Shown piece by piece: positions 9,949-18,224 of a stretch of 64,000 nucleotides of DNA; position 1 is the stretch's first letter, and each line of letters starts with the position of its first letter. The stretch comes from Bacillus oleivorans. Lineage in GTDB: Bacteria; Bacillota; Bacilli; Bacillales; JC228. A program made the position numbers and the translations under genes. The stretch lies in assembly GCF_900207585.1 (NCBI RefSeq), contig NZ_OAOP01000007.1:62001-126000 (forward strand). The letters run 5' to 3'. The notes beneath the pieces were generated by a model. That model had not been told where the DNA came from. It ran no database searches and worked only from the letters and a program-made list of their open reading frames with translations.

Positions 9949-10165
9949 GCTTCATAACTGGGAGACTCGCTCCTATATAGGGGAAACTTGCTCCAAAACG
10001 GGGAGACCGCTCCAAAACTAATAAAACAGCTCCAATAGCTATGGAAGCCGCTTAAAATATCAAGAAATTCGCTCCAAGTTCCACGTGATTTGCTCCAAAA
10101 ATCATAAAAGCTGCTCCAAATCATAAAGAATCGCTCCAAACATTTAATAACCGCTCCAAAACCGC
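9949..10165 (+). repeat. Array of 11 GCTCC(AAA) words at 20-21 bp spacing
   Basis: GCTCC or a close variant (GCTTC, GCTTA) starts at 9949, 9969, 9990, 10009, 10029, 10050, 10071, 10092, 10113, 10133 and 10153. The intervals are 19-21 bases. The words are mostly CGCTCCAAA; the bases between them vary and are A-rich. Frame changes between 20 and 21 rule out a conserved peptide. The array fills most of the 582-bp gap between ftsZ and spoIIGA; the rest holds the ftsZ terminator, about 180 bases with no clear feature, and the spoIIG promoter. Confidence 0.8.
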
Positions 10166-10341
10166 GAATCAATTTCTAGAAACAAGCCCCAAACAAAAAA
10201 ATTTATTTCCAGGTGCAATCCCGAAAATGACCATTACAAATCGATTAATCATTTGTAGCATCTACAAGAAAACTAGCTTCTCTCTCAACTGACAAAATCC
10301 ACAAAAATATTTAAAAATTTCTGGGCTTTCGCTGACAGAAA

Positions 10342-10375
10342 CTGACACACTTCCATAGAAAGCCTACGTTATACT
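10342..10375 (+). promoter_or_regulatory. spoIIG promoter, Spo0A-activated sigma-A type with 22-bp spacer
   Basis: CTGACA at 10342-10347 and TATACT at 10370-10375 are 22 bases apart. This over-long spacing is the known hallmark of the B. subtilis spoIIG promoter, which needs Spo0A~P. Possible degenerate 0A boxes lie just upstream (TGACAGAA at 10333-10340 and TGACAAA at 10290-10296). Confidence 0.65.
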
Positions 10376-10420
10376 TTATTAAAGCAGATTAGCCAAGCTA
10401 ATTTTGGAGGGGGGATCTAC

Positions 10421-11347
10421 CTGACATTTTACATGGATGTTATATGGCTGTTGAACTTCCTATTTGACGTACTTCTCCTCCAATTTACAGCATTGTTGTT
10501 GAAAACGAGGATACAATGGTGGAGACTCTTGGCTGCAGGGGTGTTAGCCTCCTTCTCCGTTTTTGGATATGTCTCCTCTTTTTTAAGTTTTCTTCTACAT
10601 CCATTGGTTAAATTAGCACTATCTTTTTTGATTGTATGGACGGCTTTTGGTTTTCGCCGTTTTAAGTTTTTTTTGCAAGCCACTCTTACTTTTTACATCA
10701 CGACTTTCATCATGGGTGGCGGCCTGATTGGTCTTCATTATTTCTTACAATATGAATCCCAATTTTCACAATCGCTTGTTATAGCGAGTGTAAAAGGATT
10801 TGGAGATCCGATTAGCTGGGTTTTTGTGATCATCGGTTTTCCTGTTTTATGGTTTATTTCTACAAAGCAATCTGAAAAATGGGAGATGAGCAAAATTCGA
10901 TTTAATGAAACGGTGAAGGTATATGTAGAAATTGCTGACTTGAAGTGGAATTTAACAGGTCTTGTCGATAGCGGAAATCAATTGTACGACCCGATTTCCA
11001 AGCTTCCGGTTATGATTCTTTCCACAAGTCAATTAGAAGATCAGATTCCATCTGAAATTTTGCAAACATCGCAAAACCCAAATCACTACCTGGAAGGCAT
11101 CATTTCGCTTCCGCAAGGGTGGGATTACCGGCTGCGGATGATACCGGCACGGACTGTCGGGCAATCTGGGGAGCTATTAGTGGCTTTTAAACCAGATCAG
11201 ATCGTCATCGAAACCAAATCTGGCGGTTGTATTGAACCAAAAGGACTAATCGCCTTCTCCAGTCATTCCCTTTCGTCTGAAGGTATGTTTGATTGTATTA
11301 TTCATCCTAAAATGATGACAAAGCTTCCGCACATAACTGCATCATGA
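10421..11347 (+). CDS. spoIIGA: SpoIIGA, membrane aspartic protease that processes pro-sigma-E
   Basis: Septal membrane protease that receives the SpoIIR signal from the forespore and cleaves pro-sigma-E in the mother cell. The N-terminal half has about five hydrophobic helices; the C-terminal half carries the aspartic-protease-like motif LVDSGNQLYDPI with the catalytic Asp, and ends with FDCIIHPKM. The first ATG (10433) is about 20 bases from the GGAGGGGGG ribosome site. A CTG at 10421 is correctly spaced and restores alignment with the B. subtilis N-terminus (four residues before MDVIWLLN). I therefore infer a rare CTG start, giving 308 residues against 309 in B. subtilis. sigE follows. Confidence 0.9.
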   Translation: MTFYMDVIWLLNFLFDVLLLQFTALLLKTRIQWWRLLAAGVLASFSVFGYVSSFLSFLLHPLVKLALSFLIVWTAFGFRRFKFFLQATLTFYITTFIMGGGLIGLHYFLQYESQFSQSLVIASVKGFGDPISWVFVIIGFPVLWFISTKQSEKWEMSKIRFNETVKVYVEIADLKWNLTGLVDSGNQLYDPISKLPVMILSTSQLEDQIPSEILQTSQNPNHYLEGIISLPQGWDYRLRMIPARTVGQSGELLVAFKPDQIVIETKSGGCIEPKGLIAFSSHSLSSEGMFDCIIHPKMMTKLPHITAS

Positions 11348-11486
11348 GATAAAAGCTTACTTCTACTATACTGTGGATCCTCACGTTTTATACTTTTTGG
11401 CTGAAATAAAAAAAAAGACAAGGGCTATACGAACTATTTTAATCATGTGAATAATCGAGTTCAAAATATAAAAAGGAGGAGCAGGC

Positions 11487-12203
11487 TTGAAATTTTTTCT
11501 TCGACTTCAATATTACTGGTATAAATTATTAATAAAATTAGGAATAAAAACGGATGAGATTTATTACATAGGCGGCAGTGAGGCGCTTCCCCCTCCACTT
11601 ACGAAAGAAGAAGAGGAAATGCTGCTCGAAAAGCTGCCAAAGGGGGATAAAGCGGCAAGGTCTCTTTTAATTGAACGGAATTTACGTCTGGTTGTGTACA
11701 TTGCACGCAAATTTGAAAATACAGGGATTAACATTGAAGATTTAATTAGTATTGGAACAATAGGTTTAATTAAAGCGGTTAATACGTTTAATCCTGAGAA
11801 AAAAATTAAGCTTGCCACTTATGCATCCAGATGTATCGAAAACGAAATTTTAATGTATTTAAGAAGAAATAATAAAATCCGCTCAGAGGTTTCTTTTGAT
11901 GAACCGCTTAATATTGACTGGGATGGTAATGAATTATTATTGTCTGATGTCCTTGGTACAGAAGAAGACATTATTACGAAGGATTTAGAGGCTAGTGTCG
12001 ACCGGAAGCTCTTACTCAAAGCTTTACACCAGCTTTCGGCCAGAGAAAAGCAAATCATGGAGCTCCGCTTTGGTCTTGTAGGCGGAGAAGAAAAAACACA
12101 AAAAGATGTAGCTGATATGCTGGGAATCTCCCAATCCTATATATCAAGATTGGAAAAAAGAATTATCAAACGGCTGCAAAAAGAATTTAATAAAATGGTT
12201 TAA
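11487..12203 (+). CDS. sigE: Pro-sigma-E, early mother-cell sigma factor
   Basis: RNA polymerase sigma-70 family factor for early mother-cell transcription, made as an inactive precursor. An amphipathic membrane-associated pro-sequence (about the first 27 residues, ending before EIYYIGG) is present. Region 2 follows ([23 protein letters not shown], with [26 protein letters not shown]), then region 4 with its helix-turn-helix ([21 protein letters not shown]). The core is nearly identical to B. subtilis SigE. Start is TTG at 11487, after AAAAGGAGGAG. It is the second gene of the spoIIG operon, 139 bases after spoIIGA. Confidence 0.97.
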   Translation: MKFFLRLQYYWYKLLIKLGIKTDEIYYIGGSEALPPPLTKEEEEMLLEKLPKGDKAARSLLIERNLRLVVYIARKFENTGINIEDLISIGTIGLIKAVNTFNPEKKIKLATYASRCIENEILMYLRRNNKIRSEVSFDEPLNIDWDGNELLLSDVLGTEEDIITKDLEASVDRKLLLKALHQLSAREKQIMELRFGLVGGEEKTQKDVADMLGISQSYISRLEKRIIKRLQKEFNKMV

Positions 12204-12299
12204 TATCTTAAAAATGTTTTTAGAAAAATTTTTCTAGCATAATTTCAGGCGTACCATAGTGTAACGGGTTTTTGGAACATTCGTTCCCCTAATGCTTGT

Positions 12300-12328
12300 G
12301 CATATTTTTCCTTCCTCAGGAGATACTG
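12300..12328 (+). promoter_or_regulatory. Probable sigma-F type promoter for sigG
   Basis: GCATA at 12300-12304 and GGAGATACTG at 12319-12328 match the sigma-F elements GYATA and GGNNANAHTR, with a 14-base spacer (consensus 15). In B. subtilis sigG is transcribed by sigma-F in the forespore, which fits. Confidence 0.55.
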
Positions 12329-12365
12329 ATTTTTGAACAGCAGCTCCTGTTAGGAGGGAAAAGGG

Positions 12366-13145
12366 TTGACTCGAAACAAAGTTGAAATTTGTGGTGTAGA
12401 TACTTCTAAACTTCCCGTTTTAAAAAATGAGGAGATGCGCAAGTTGTTTAAGCAAATGCATGAAGGCGACTTGTCAGCACGAGAGAAGCTAGTTAACGGA
12501 AACTTAAGGCTTGTTTTAAGTGTGATTCAAAGGTTTAACAACCGAGGCGAATTTGTTGACGATTTGTTTCAGGTTGGCTGTATTGGACTTATGAAATCGA
12601 TTGATAATTTTGATCTAGGCCAGAATGTGAAGTTTTCTACCTATGCGGTCCCAATGATTATTGGTGAAATCAGAAGGTATTTACGGGACAATAATCCGAT
12701 TCGTGTGTCAAGGTCATTAAGAGACATCGCCTATAAAGCGCTTCAGGTTCGCGAGCGCTTAATCAGTGAAACCTCAAGGGAACCAACTCCTGAAGAAATC
12801 GCTAAAGAACTGGATGTTTCCCAAGAAGAGATTGTCTTTGCTTTAGATGCGATTCAAGATCCCGTTTCCTTATTTGAGCCGATCTACAACGACGGCGGAG
12901 ATCCGATATACGTTGTGGATCAGTTAAGTGATGAACGAAACAAAGATTCGAATTGGATCGAAGAATTAGCATTAAAAGAAGGGATGAGGCGGTTAAACGA
13001 CAGAGAAAAACTAATTCTCAAAAAACGATTTTTCCAAGGAAAAACCCAGATGGAGGTTGCCGAAGAGATTGGGATTTCTCAAGCACAAGTGTCACGACTT
13101 GAAAAGGCAGCAATCAAACAAATGAATAAAAACATCCAATCCTAA
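12366..13145 (+). CDS. sigG: Sigma-G, late forespore sigma factor
   Basis: Forespore sigma factor that drives spore protection and germination genes. The N-terminal RNKVEICGVDTSKLPVLKN is the conserved SigG signature involved in anti-sigma control. Region 2 (NLRLVLSVIQRFNNRGEFVDDLF), region 3 and a region 4 helix-turn-helix (MEVAEEIGISQAQVSRLEKAA) are intact. TTG at 12366 is used after GTTAGGAGGG. At 259 residues it is one shorter than the B. subtilis protein, from a small deletion near residue 30. B. subtilis ylmA, normally next, is absent. Confidence 0.97.
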   Translation: MTRNKVEICGVDTSKLPVLKNEEMRKLFKQMHEGDLSAREKLVNGNLRLVLSVIQRFNNRGEFVDDLFQVGCIGLMKSIDNFDLGQNVKFSTYAVPMIIGEIRRYLRDNNPIRVSRSLRDIAYKALQVRERLISETSREPTPEEIAKELDVSQEEIVFALDAIQDPVSLFEPIYNDGGDPIYVVDQLSDERNKDSNWIEELALKEGMRRLNDREKLILKKRFFQGKTQMEVAEEIGISQAQVSRLEKAAIKQMNKNIQS

Positions 13146-13174
13146 ACTGCCGTAAACCGGCAGTTTTTATTTTT
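13145..13174 (+). terminator. Terminator of sigG
   Basis: AACTGCCG at 13145-13152, loop TAAAC, CGGCAGTT at 13158-13165, then a T-rich tract. It overlaps the final base of the sigG stop codon. Confidence 0.85.
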
Positions 13175-13180
13175 ACTATA

Positions 13181-13462
13181 GGCTGTTTCGCATACTTTGT
13201 TGTTTTTAAATGGAGGCAAACATTTCCGTTCCATTACGCTCGAGACACAAGATTCCCAGGGAGGAGGTCGAGCCTCCTCGGCTTAGCCTGTGGGGTCTTT
13301 AGGCCCACCTCTTCTTTCCGCAGGACAAGGAAGACTTCGGCAGCATAAACATCGCACGAAGAAAAGGCGAATGCATTTTATGAGGACTAAAGGGTGTCTT
13401 TCGCTCCATTCCACTATTGTTTATAAATATATTTATTAACAACAATCTTTGCGAAAACAGCC
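13181..13462. mobile_element. MITE-like intergenic element with terminal inverted repeats
   Basis: A 282-bp non-coding unit is bounded by imperfect terminal inverted repeats of about 30 bases: GGCTGTTTCGCA...TTTGTTGTT at the left and the complement, AACAACAA...TGCGAAAACAGCC, at the right. The interior is GC-richer than its surroundings and folds into hairpins, for example GAGGAGG/CCTCCTC around 13261-13280 and GGCTTAGCC. I recall similar GC-rich palindromic intergenic elements (CCTCCTCGGCTT...CCTGYGGGGTCT) from many Bacillaceae, but cannot search. It occupies most of the 428-bp gap between sigG and ylmC and may be degraded. Confidence 0.6.
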
Positions 13463-13573
13463 TTACTAAAAAAATGAATTAGGTTTAACTTCAAATGATT
13501 TGCCCTTCTATTCATGAAAACAGCACATGTCTTCATATACTTTAAAGAATAAATAGAGACGGGGGAGAAACAG

Positions 13574-13840
13574 ATGGTTCGGATATCAGAGTTTCAAGTG
13601 AAGGATGTTGTGACAGTCGCAGATGGAAAAAAGCTTGGAAATATTACCGATATTGAGATAAACGTTCAAACCGGAAAAATAGAAGCGATCGTGGTTGCCA
13701 GCTCGACTCGGGTACTTGGTTTCTTCGGCAGGGATGAGGATATCGTTGTTCCTTGGAAGAATATTGTAAAAATTGGAGAAGATGTAATTTTAGTCAGACA
13801 TAAAGGGAATTCCGTGTCGTATGAAGATGAAGAACAGTAA
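13574..13840 (+). CDS. ylmC: YlmC/YmxH family PRC-barrel sporulation protein
   Basis: An 88-residue protein with a single PRC-barrel domain: MVRISEFQVKDVVTVADGKKLGNITDIEI followed by a second strand pair ending VGEDVILVR-like (here IGEDVILVRHK). The YlmC/YmxH family is restricted to spore formers, and its position after sigG and before ylmD equals that of B. subtilis ylmC. Exact function is unknown. GGGGGAG precedes the ATG. Confidence 0.88.
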   Translation: MVRISEFQVKDVVTVADGKKLGNITDIEINVQTGKIEAIVVASSTRVLGFFGRDEDIVVPWKNIVKIGEDVILVRHKGNSVSYEDEEQ

Positions 13841-13910
13841 GTTTCATGACGGCATGAAAAGAGTGTGGTAAAATAAGGCTTATGAAAACAGATGAAGGGC
13901 GAGAGTAGAA

Positions 13911-14729
13911 ATGGAACCCTTTCAATTACATGCAGAAGAATATTTTTTAATCAAGCCATGGAGCCACATGGATTCTTCCTTAGTTGCAGGCTTTACAACC
14001 CGGAAAAATGGAGTCAGTCCATTTCCAAAAGCATCTTTGAATCTTGCGTTCCACGTCGGAGACACTTTAGATAATGTACAATCTAACCGTGAGAAATTGG
14101 GTGAATTATTAAACTTTCCTGTTAATCATTGGGTTAGTACCGAGCAAGTCCATGATACAAGGATTCATACAGTAACCAAGGAATCTCGCGGCAGTGGTGC
14201 ATATTCACTGGAAGACTGCATCAGGGAAACCGATGGACTTCTCACAAATGAGTCAGGGGTTCTTTTAACTTTATGCTATGCCGACTGTGTTCCAATCTAT
14301 TTTTTTGATCCAGGCTCCAAATGGATTGGTATTGCACATGCGGGCTGGAAAGGAACGACAAGGAATATCGCAGGAAAATTGGTTCAGACCCTTCAGGAAA
14401 AAGGAGTCGCTATTTCCAATATGAAGGCAGCAATCGGACCTTCAATTTGTAAATCTTGTTATATCGTTGATGACCGTGTGATTGGCGCTGTCAGAGAATT
14501 ACTGGAAGAAAACGATGAAAAGCCCTATAATGAGGTAGAGGAAGGACAATATCAGCTAAATTTAAAACAGTTAAATCTTCAGCTGTTAAAAAAAGCAGGG
14601 ATCAAAGAATCCAATATATCGGTTACGGACTATTGCTCTGCTTGCGACTCAGAATGGTTTTTTTCGCATAGAAGAGATAAAGGTGTAACAGGCCGAATGC
14701 TTAGTTTTATTGGCTGGAGGGAGGACTAA
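13911..14729 (+). CDS. pgeF: PgeF (YlmD), laccase-domain peptidoglycan editing factor
   Basis: Member of the multicopper polyphenol oxidoreductase-like (laccase domain, YfiH) family. In E. coli the relative hydrolyses UDP-MurNAc-L-Ser to keep L-Ser out of peptidoglycan; other members act on purine nucleosides. Conserved metal-site residues are visible in VSTEQVHDT, CYADCVPIYF, HAGWKGTTRNI and IGPSICKSCYIV. The protein ends HRRDKGVTGRMLSFIGW, typical of full-length members. ATG at 13911 gives 272 residues. It begins the ylmD-ylmE-sepF-ylmG cluster, closely packed on one strand. Confidence 0.9.
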   Translation: MEPFQLHAEEYFLIKPWSHMDSSLVAGFTTRKNGVSPFPKASLNLAFHVGDTLDNVQSNREKLGELLNFPVNHWVSTEQVHDTRIHTVTKESRGSGAYSLEDCIRETDGLLTNESGVLLTLCYADCVPIYFFDPGSKWIGIAHAGWKGTTRNIAGKLVQTLQEKGVAISNMKAAIGPSICKSCYIVDDRVIGAVRELLEENDEKPYNEVEEGQYQLNLKQLNLQLLKKAGIKESNISVTDYCSACDSEWFFSHRRDKGVTGRMLSFIGWRED

Positions 14730-14736
14730 GACGAGC

Positions 14737-15429
14737 ATGAGCGTAAAGATAAGATACGAAGCCATTCAGTCAAGAATCAAACAAGCTTGTGAAAAAGCCG
14801 GAAGAAGTGCAAATGAAGTACATGTCATAGCTGTTACAAAATATGTGTCAACAGAACGAGCGAAGGAAGCGCTTGAAGCGGGAGTCATCCATTTAGGAGA
14901 AAATCGTGACGATGGTTTTCTTGAAAAGCGGAAGGCGCTAGGGGACAAGCCTACGTGGCATTTTATCGGAACTTTGCAAACGAGAAAGGTAAAACATATT
15001 ATTGATCATGTAGATTACATACATTCATTAGACAGACTTTCCCTCGCGAAAGAGATTAATAAACGTACTCAAAAAGAAATACGATGCTTCGTTCAAGTGA
15101 ATACATCTGATGAAGCTAGTAAACATGGTCTTGCGCCAGAGGAAGCAAGCGGATTCATTCATCAGCTTCAATCTTTGACAAACATAAAGGTCGTCGGCCT
15201 TATGACGATGGCCCCTTTCACAGAAGATACACAAGTAATCAGAAATTGTTTCCGGAAACTAAAGGAAATTCAAAGTTCCATTCAGTCTCTAAACTTATCC
15301 TATGCTCCTTGTACAGAGCTATCAATGGGGATGTCCAATGATTTCGAAATTGCAGTTGAAGAAGGAGCCACCTACGTCCGGATAGGTACAGCATTGGTCG
15401 GAAACGAGAAAAGTGAGGTGGAATCGTGA
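14737..15429 (+). CDS. ylmE: YlmE, PLP homeostasis protein (YggS family)
   Basis: Cytoplasmic pyridoxal-phosphate-binding TIM-barrel protein of the YggS/PLPBP family, which buffers PLP and affects amino acid balance. Typical motifs are [18 protein letters not shown] with the PLP lysine, LGENRDD (family usually GENRVQE), [12 protein letters not shown], and [29 protein letters not shown] at the end. ATG at 14737 gives 230 residues as in B. subtilis; GGAGGGAGG lies a little far upstream at 14716-14724. It overlaps sepF by 4 bases. Confidence 0.92.
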   Translation: MSVKIRYEAIQSRIKQACEKAGRSANEVHVIAVTKYVSTERAKEALEAGVIHLGENRDDGFLEKRKALGDKPTWHFIGTLQTRKVKHIIDHVDYIHSLDRLSLAKEINKRTQKEIRCFVQVNTSDEASKHGLAPEEASGFIHQLQSLTNIKVVGLMTMAPFTEDTQVIRNCFRKLKEIQSSIQSLNLSYAPCTELSMGMSNDFEIAVEEGATYVRIGTALVGNEKSEVES

Positions 15430-15875
15430 GTCTTAAGAATAAATTGCGGCAATATTTCTTTTATGAAGAAGATGAAGTTCAAGATGAAGTAATCGCTGAG
15501 GAAGAAGGGCCGACAAGACAAACAAGACATCAATCGAAAGCAAATTCTAATATTGTAAGTCTGCCCAGTTCCTCAAAAAGCTCAAGATTGGTTTTAGCAG
15601 AACCAAGAATGTATGCTGAAGCACAAGAAATAGCAGATCACTTGAAAAACAGACGGGCAGTTGTGATCAACCTTCAGCGAATTTCACATGAACAGGCGAT
15701 TCGAATTGTCGATTTTTTAAGCGGGACCGTTTATGCGATTGGCGGAGATATTCAGCGGATTGGAACAAAGATTTTTCTATGTACCCCTGATAATGTAGAA
15801 GTATCAGGCAGTATTTCTGAAATGTTGGGTGAACCTGGAAATTACCAGGAATCTGAAGATGTGAGGTGGCTTTAG
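15426..15875 (+). CDS. sepF: SepF, FtsZ-associated division protein
   Basis: Cytosolic protein that forms rings and bundles FtsZ, anchoring it to the membrane through an N-terminal amphipathic helix. Visible are that helix ([13 protein letters not shown]), an acidic variable linker ([14 protein letters not shown]), and the SepF core with [38 protein letters not shown] at 15426 overlaps the ylmE stop codon (GTGA). 149 residues, normal for the family. Confidence 0.95.
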   Translation: MSLKNKLRQYFFYEEDEVQDEVIAEEEGPTRQTRHQSKANSNIVSLPSSSKSSRLVLAEPRMYAEAQEIADHLKNRRAVVINLQRISHEQAIRIVDFLSGTVYAIGGDIQRIGTKIFLCTPDNVEVSGSISEMLGEPGNYQESEDVRWL

Positions 15876-16136
15876 GTGGATACATTGCTTGGGATTTTAG
15901 CTTATGCTATTAATATTTACTCGATTGCATTAATCATTTATGTTTTGCTTTCATGGTTTCCTGGTGCAAGGGATTCAGCGATTGGAGAGTTTTTAGGGAA
16001 AATATGTGAACCGTATTTAGAACCATTCCGCAAAATAATACCGCCAATTGCAATGATCGATATTTCGCCAATTGTAGCTTTTATAACGCTTAATTTAGCA
16101 CAGCGCGGAATTTATTATTTAACTCAATTTGTATAA
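15876..16136 (+). CDS. ylmG: YlmG, YggT family membrane protein
   Basis: An 86-residue protein with two transmembrane segments, one near each end, and the central YggT motif (PYLEPFRKIIPP, then IDISPIVAFI). The family is linked to division and nucleoid or osmotic functions, but no mechanism is settled. GTG at 15876 directly follows the sepF stop; GAGGTGG at 15863-15869 is its ribosome site. Confidence 0.9.
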   Translation: MDTLLGILAYAINIYSIALIIYVLLSWFPGARDSAIGEFLGKICEPYLEPFRKIIPPIAMIDISPIVAFITLNLAQRGIYYLTQFV

Positions 16137-16138
16137 AT

Positions 16139-16175
16139 TAAAAAGGGAGCCTTCTGAATCAGGGTTCCTTTTTTA
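16139..16175 (+). terminator. Terminator after ylmG
   Basis: AAAAAGGGAGCC pairs with GGGTTCCTTTTTT around a 10-base loop, ending in six T. It separates ylmG from ylmH. The 205 bases that follow (16176-16380) contain no gene that I can support, only short hairpins such as AGTGCA/TGCACT near 16305-16318. Confidence 0.75.
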
Positions 16176-16380
16176 TACTTTAAGCGAATAAAATTTTAGC
16201 GAAGAAGGAGTATTCGACGCAGTTAAAATTTTTAAGACTAATGGACGACGGGCAGGAGACATGAGTCAAGCTATACATCAGGACGTGGCGTTTCGAGCGT
16301 GATAAGTGCAAATGCACTGTCTTTTCCAAAAGGCTCGCCATCTGCAAGTTTTCTTTAATGAAGTTAAAAGGAGTCAACTT

Positions 16381-17163
16381 ATGAGTATTTACCAGCACTT
16401 TCGGCCAGAGGAGAAAGAATGGATTGATCAGATCTTAACATGGCAAAAATATGTCGAAGATACCTATTCCTATAAAAGAACGGATTTTTTAGATCCGAGA
16501 CAGCAATCGATCTTGCAAACTATTATCGGAACAAAGGGGACTGTGCAGGCTTCCTTATTTGGCGGAAAAGAGAACACCGAGCGGAAGAGAGCTATTCTGT
16601 ATCCTGACTATTTTACACCGGGCCCGGAAGACTATGAAATTGTTCTATGGAATATCCGCTATCCTAAAAAGTTTGTAACCCTGGAACATCGGGAAATCTT
16701 AGGGAGCTTAATGGGACTTGGGTTAAAACGTGAAAAATTTGGTGACATCCTAATGGATCAAACCGAGGGAGTTGTCCAGTTTTATGCATGCCGGGAAATT
16801 AGTGATTATTTGAAGCTCAATTTTGACCAGATCGGCAGGACAAAGATTGAAATTGAGCCAATTGCTATGGAGCAAGCCATACAAAAAGCGGAAGATGGCA
16901 TTGAAAAACAGGTAACTGCCTCTTCGTTACGCTTAGACGCGATTTTAGCTCAAGCACTTCCATACTCTCGTGAAAAAGTTCAGCAGTGGATTCAGCAGGG
17001 AAAGGTTAAAGTGAATTTTAAAGTGGTGGAACAAACCAGCTTTGAATGTCAGCAGGGTGACATTTGTTCGATTAGAGGGTATGGAAGAATTATGATTAAA
17101 AGTATTGAAGGACAAACGAAAAAAATGAAATGGAAATGTATCCTTTTTATTCAAAAAAGTTAA
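16381..17163 (+). CDS. ylmH: YlmH, S4-domain RNA-binding protein
   Basis: RNA-binding protein with an N-terminal conserved YlmH part (FRPEEKEWIDQILTWQKYVEDTY, and FLDPRQQSIL) and a C-terminal S4 domain (about residues 180-240: SLRLDAILAQALPYSREKVQQWIQQGKVKVN). Work on the B. subtilis protein links the S4 domain to ribosome quality control and tRNA handling of stalled large subunits, so a connection to the rqcH gene at 42.6 kb is reasonable. AAAAGGAG precedes the ATG at 16381; 260 residues. The C-terminus (MKWKCILFIQKS) differs a little from typical members. Confidence 0.9.
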   Translation: MSIYQHFRPEEKEWIDQILTWQKYVEDTYSYKRTDFLDPRQQSILQTIIGTKGTVQASLFGGKENTERKRAILYPDYFTPGPEDYEIVLWNIRYPKKFVTLEHREILGSLMGLGLKREKFGDILMDQTEGVVQFYACREISDYLKLNFDQIGRTKIEIEPIAMEQAIQKAEDGIEKQVTASSLRLDAILAQALPYSREKVQQWIQQGKVKVNFKVVEQTSFECQQGDICSIRGYGRIMIKSIEGQTKKMKWKCILFIQKS

Positions 17164-17321
17164 CACGAATTTAGAGGAAAACCACCACAAATTGTCGAAT
17201 CAATGTATAATATAAGAAAACGATTTTTTCCCTTTTTAGTGCATCAGCTGTTCGCTGCCAGTGCAGGTTAAAAACTGGCTTAAAATAAGGGAGTACATAA
17301 GAATATGTGGAGGTGCCTTTT

Positions 17322-17822
17322 ATGCCATTAACACCGTTGGACATACATAATAAGGAATTTACAAAAGGTTTCAGAGGATACGACGAAGATGAAGTAAACG
17401 AATTTCTGGATCAAGTTATTAAAGATTTTGAAATCCTGATTCGCGAGAAAAAGGAACTAGAGCAAAAGTACAAGGATTTATCAGAAAAACTGGGCCATTT
17501 CACTAATATTGAAGAAACTCTTAATAAGTCAATTGTGATTGCACAAGAAGCTGCAGAAGAAGTTAGACGCAATGCCCAAAAAGAAGCAAAACTTATCGTA
17601 AAAGAAGCAGAAAAAAATGCGGATCGGATTGTAAATGAATCTTTGACAAAGGCCAGAAAAATTGCTTTAGACGTAGAGGAATTGAAAAAACAATCGAAGG
17701 TTTTCCGCAATCGTTTCCGTATGCTGGTTGAAGCCCAATTAGATTTAATTAATGCGGATGACTGGGATGAACTATTAGAATATGATGTAGAAGCATCTGA
17801 TTTAATTTCTATCAAAGAGTAG
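17322..17822 (+). CDS. divIVA: DivIVA, negative-curvature-sensing polar protein
   Basis: Coiled-coil protein at septa and poles that recruits MinJ/MinCD and chromosome anchors. The N-terminal membrane-binding domain (MPLTPLDIHNKEFTKGFRGYDEDEVNEFLDQV) has the crossed-loop residues; the rest is heptad-rich, including EETLNKSIVIAQEAAEEVRRNAQKEA (shown in part) and QSKVFRNRFRMLVEAQLDL. The ATG at 17322 follows GGAGGTG; an in-frame upstream ATG would lie at or before the ribosome site. 166 residues. Confidence 0.96.
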   Translation: MPLTPLDIHNKEFTKGFRGYDEDEVNEFLDQVIKDFEILIREKKELEQKYKDLSEKLGHFTNIEETLNKSIVIAQEAAEEVRRNAQKEAKLIVKEAEKNADRIVNESLTKARKIALDVEELKKQSKVFRNRFRMLVEAQLDLINADDWDELLEYDVEASDLISIKE

Positions 17823-17837
17823 AAAATCTTTAAATAC

Positions 17838-17867
17838 TTGACCTTTTTATTTTTTATTTAATATAAT
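17838..17867 (+). promoter_or_regulatory. Sigma-A promoter of ileS
   Basis: TTGACC at 17838-17843 and TATAAT at 17862-17867 are 18 bases apart. The site lies just after divIVA and before the T-box leader. Confidence 0.75.
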
Positions 17868-17879
17868 ACAACAATAATA

Positions 17880-18130
17880 CTATGTAAAAAAACGATGACA
17901 GGGACAGTACATGCCAGTAACATCTCAAAAGCGAGTCGGGGATGGTGGAAGCCTGACAGAGAGATGGTATGGAAGATCACCCTTGAGTTCTTAGGTTGAA
18001 CATTAAAAGTAGACCTTTGCGTGCTGTCACGTTACGACAAACTTAAGCGGACTTTTTAGTCAATTAGGGTGGTACCGCGGGAAATGTAAGCTTCTCGTCC
18101 CTTTTTATAGGGATGGTGAAGTTTTTTTTC
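17880..18130 (+). promoter_or_regulatory. Isoleucine T-box leader with terminator
   Basis: tRNA-sensing leader that lets transcription into ileS proceed when uncharged tRNA-Ile is bound. The conserved T-box AGGGTGGTACCGCG is at 18066-18079. The specifier is read as ATC (Ile) at 17976-17978, in the context GGAAG-ATC-ACC of stem I. The competing terminator, CTTCTCGTCCC pairing with GGGATGGTGAAG and followed by eight T, ends at 18130. It fills the 402-bp gap between divIVA and ileS together with the promoter above. Confidence 0.95.
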
Positions 18131-18224
18131 GTCTATCGGGAGGATTACTTGACCATACTTTGAGCTAGAAAGTTTTATTTTTATTTCATTATGAATGAGT
18201 GATTCGAAAGGAATGGTTAGTTAA

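Noticed and set aside
9921-10172. Reverse-strand open frame across the GCTCC array
   Set aside because: No family, no ribosome site, and the repeated word falls in shifting frames.
17192-17216. Sigma-A promoter before divIVA (TTGTCG and TATAAT-like boxes)
   Set aside because: The two hexamers are only 8 or 13 bases apart, so they cannot act as one promoter; a -10-only site is possible but not supportable.
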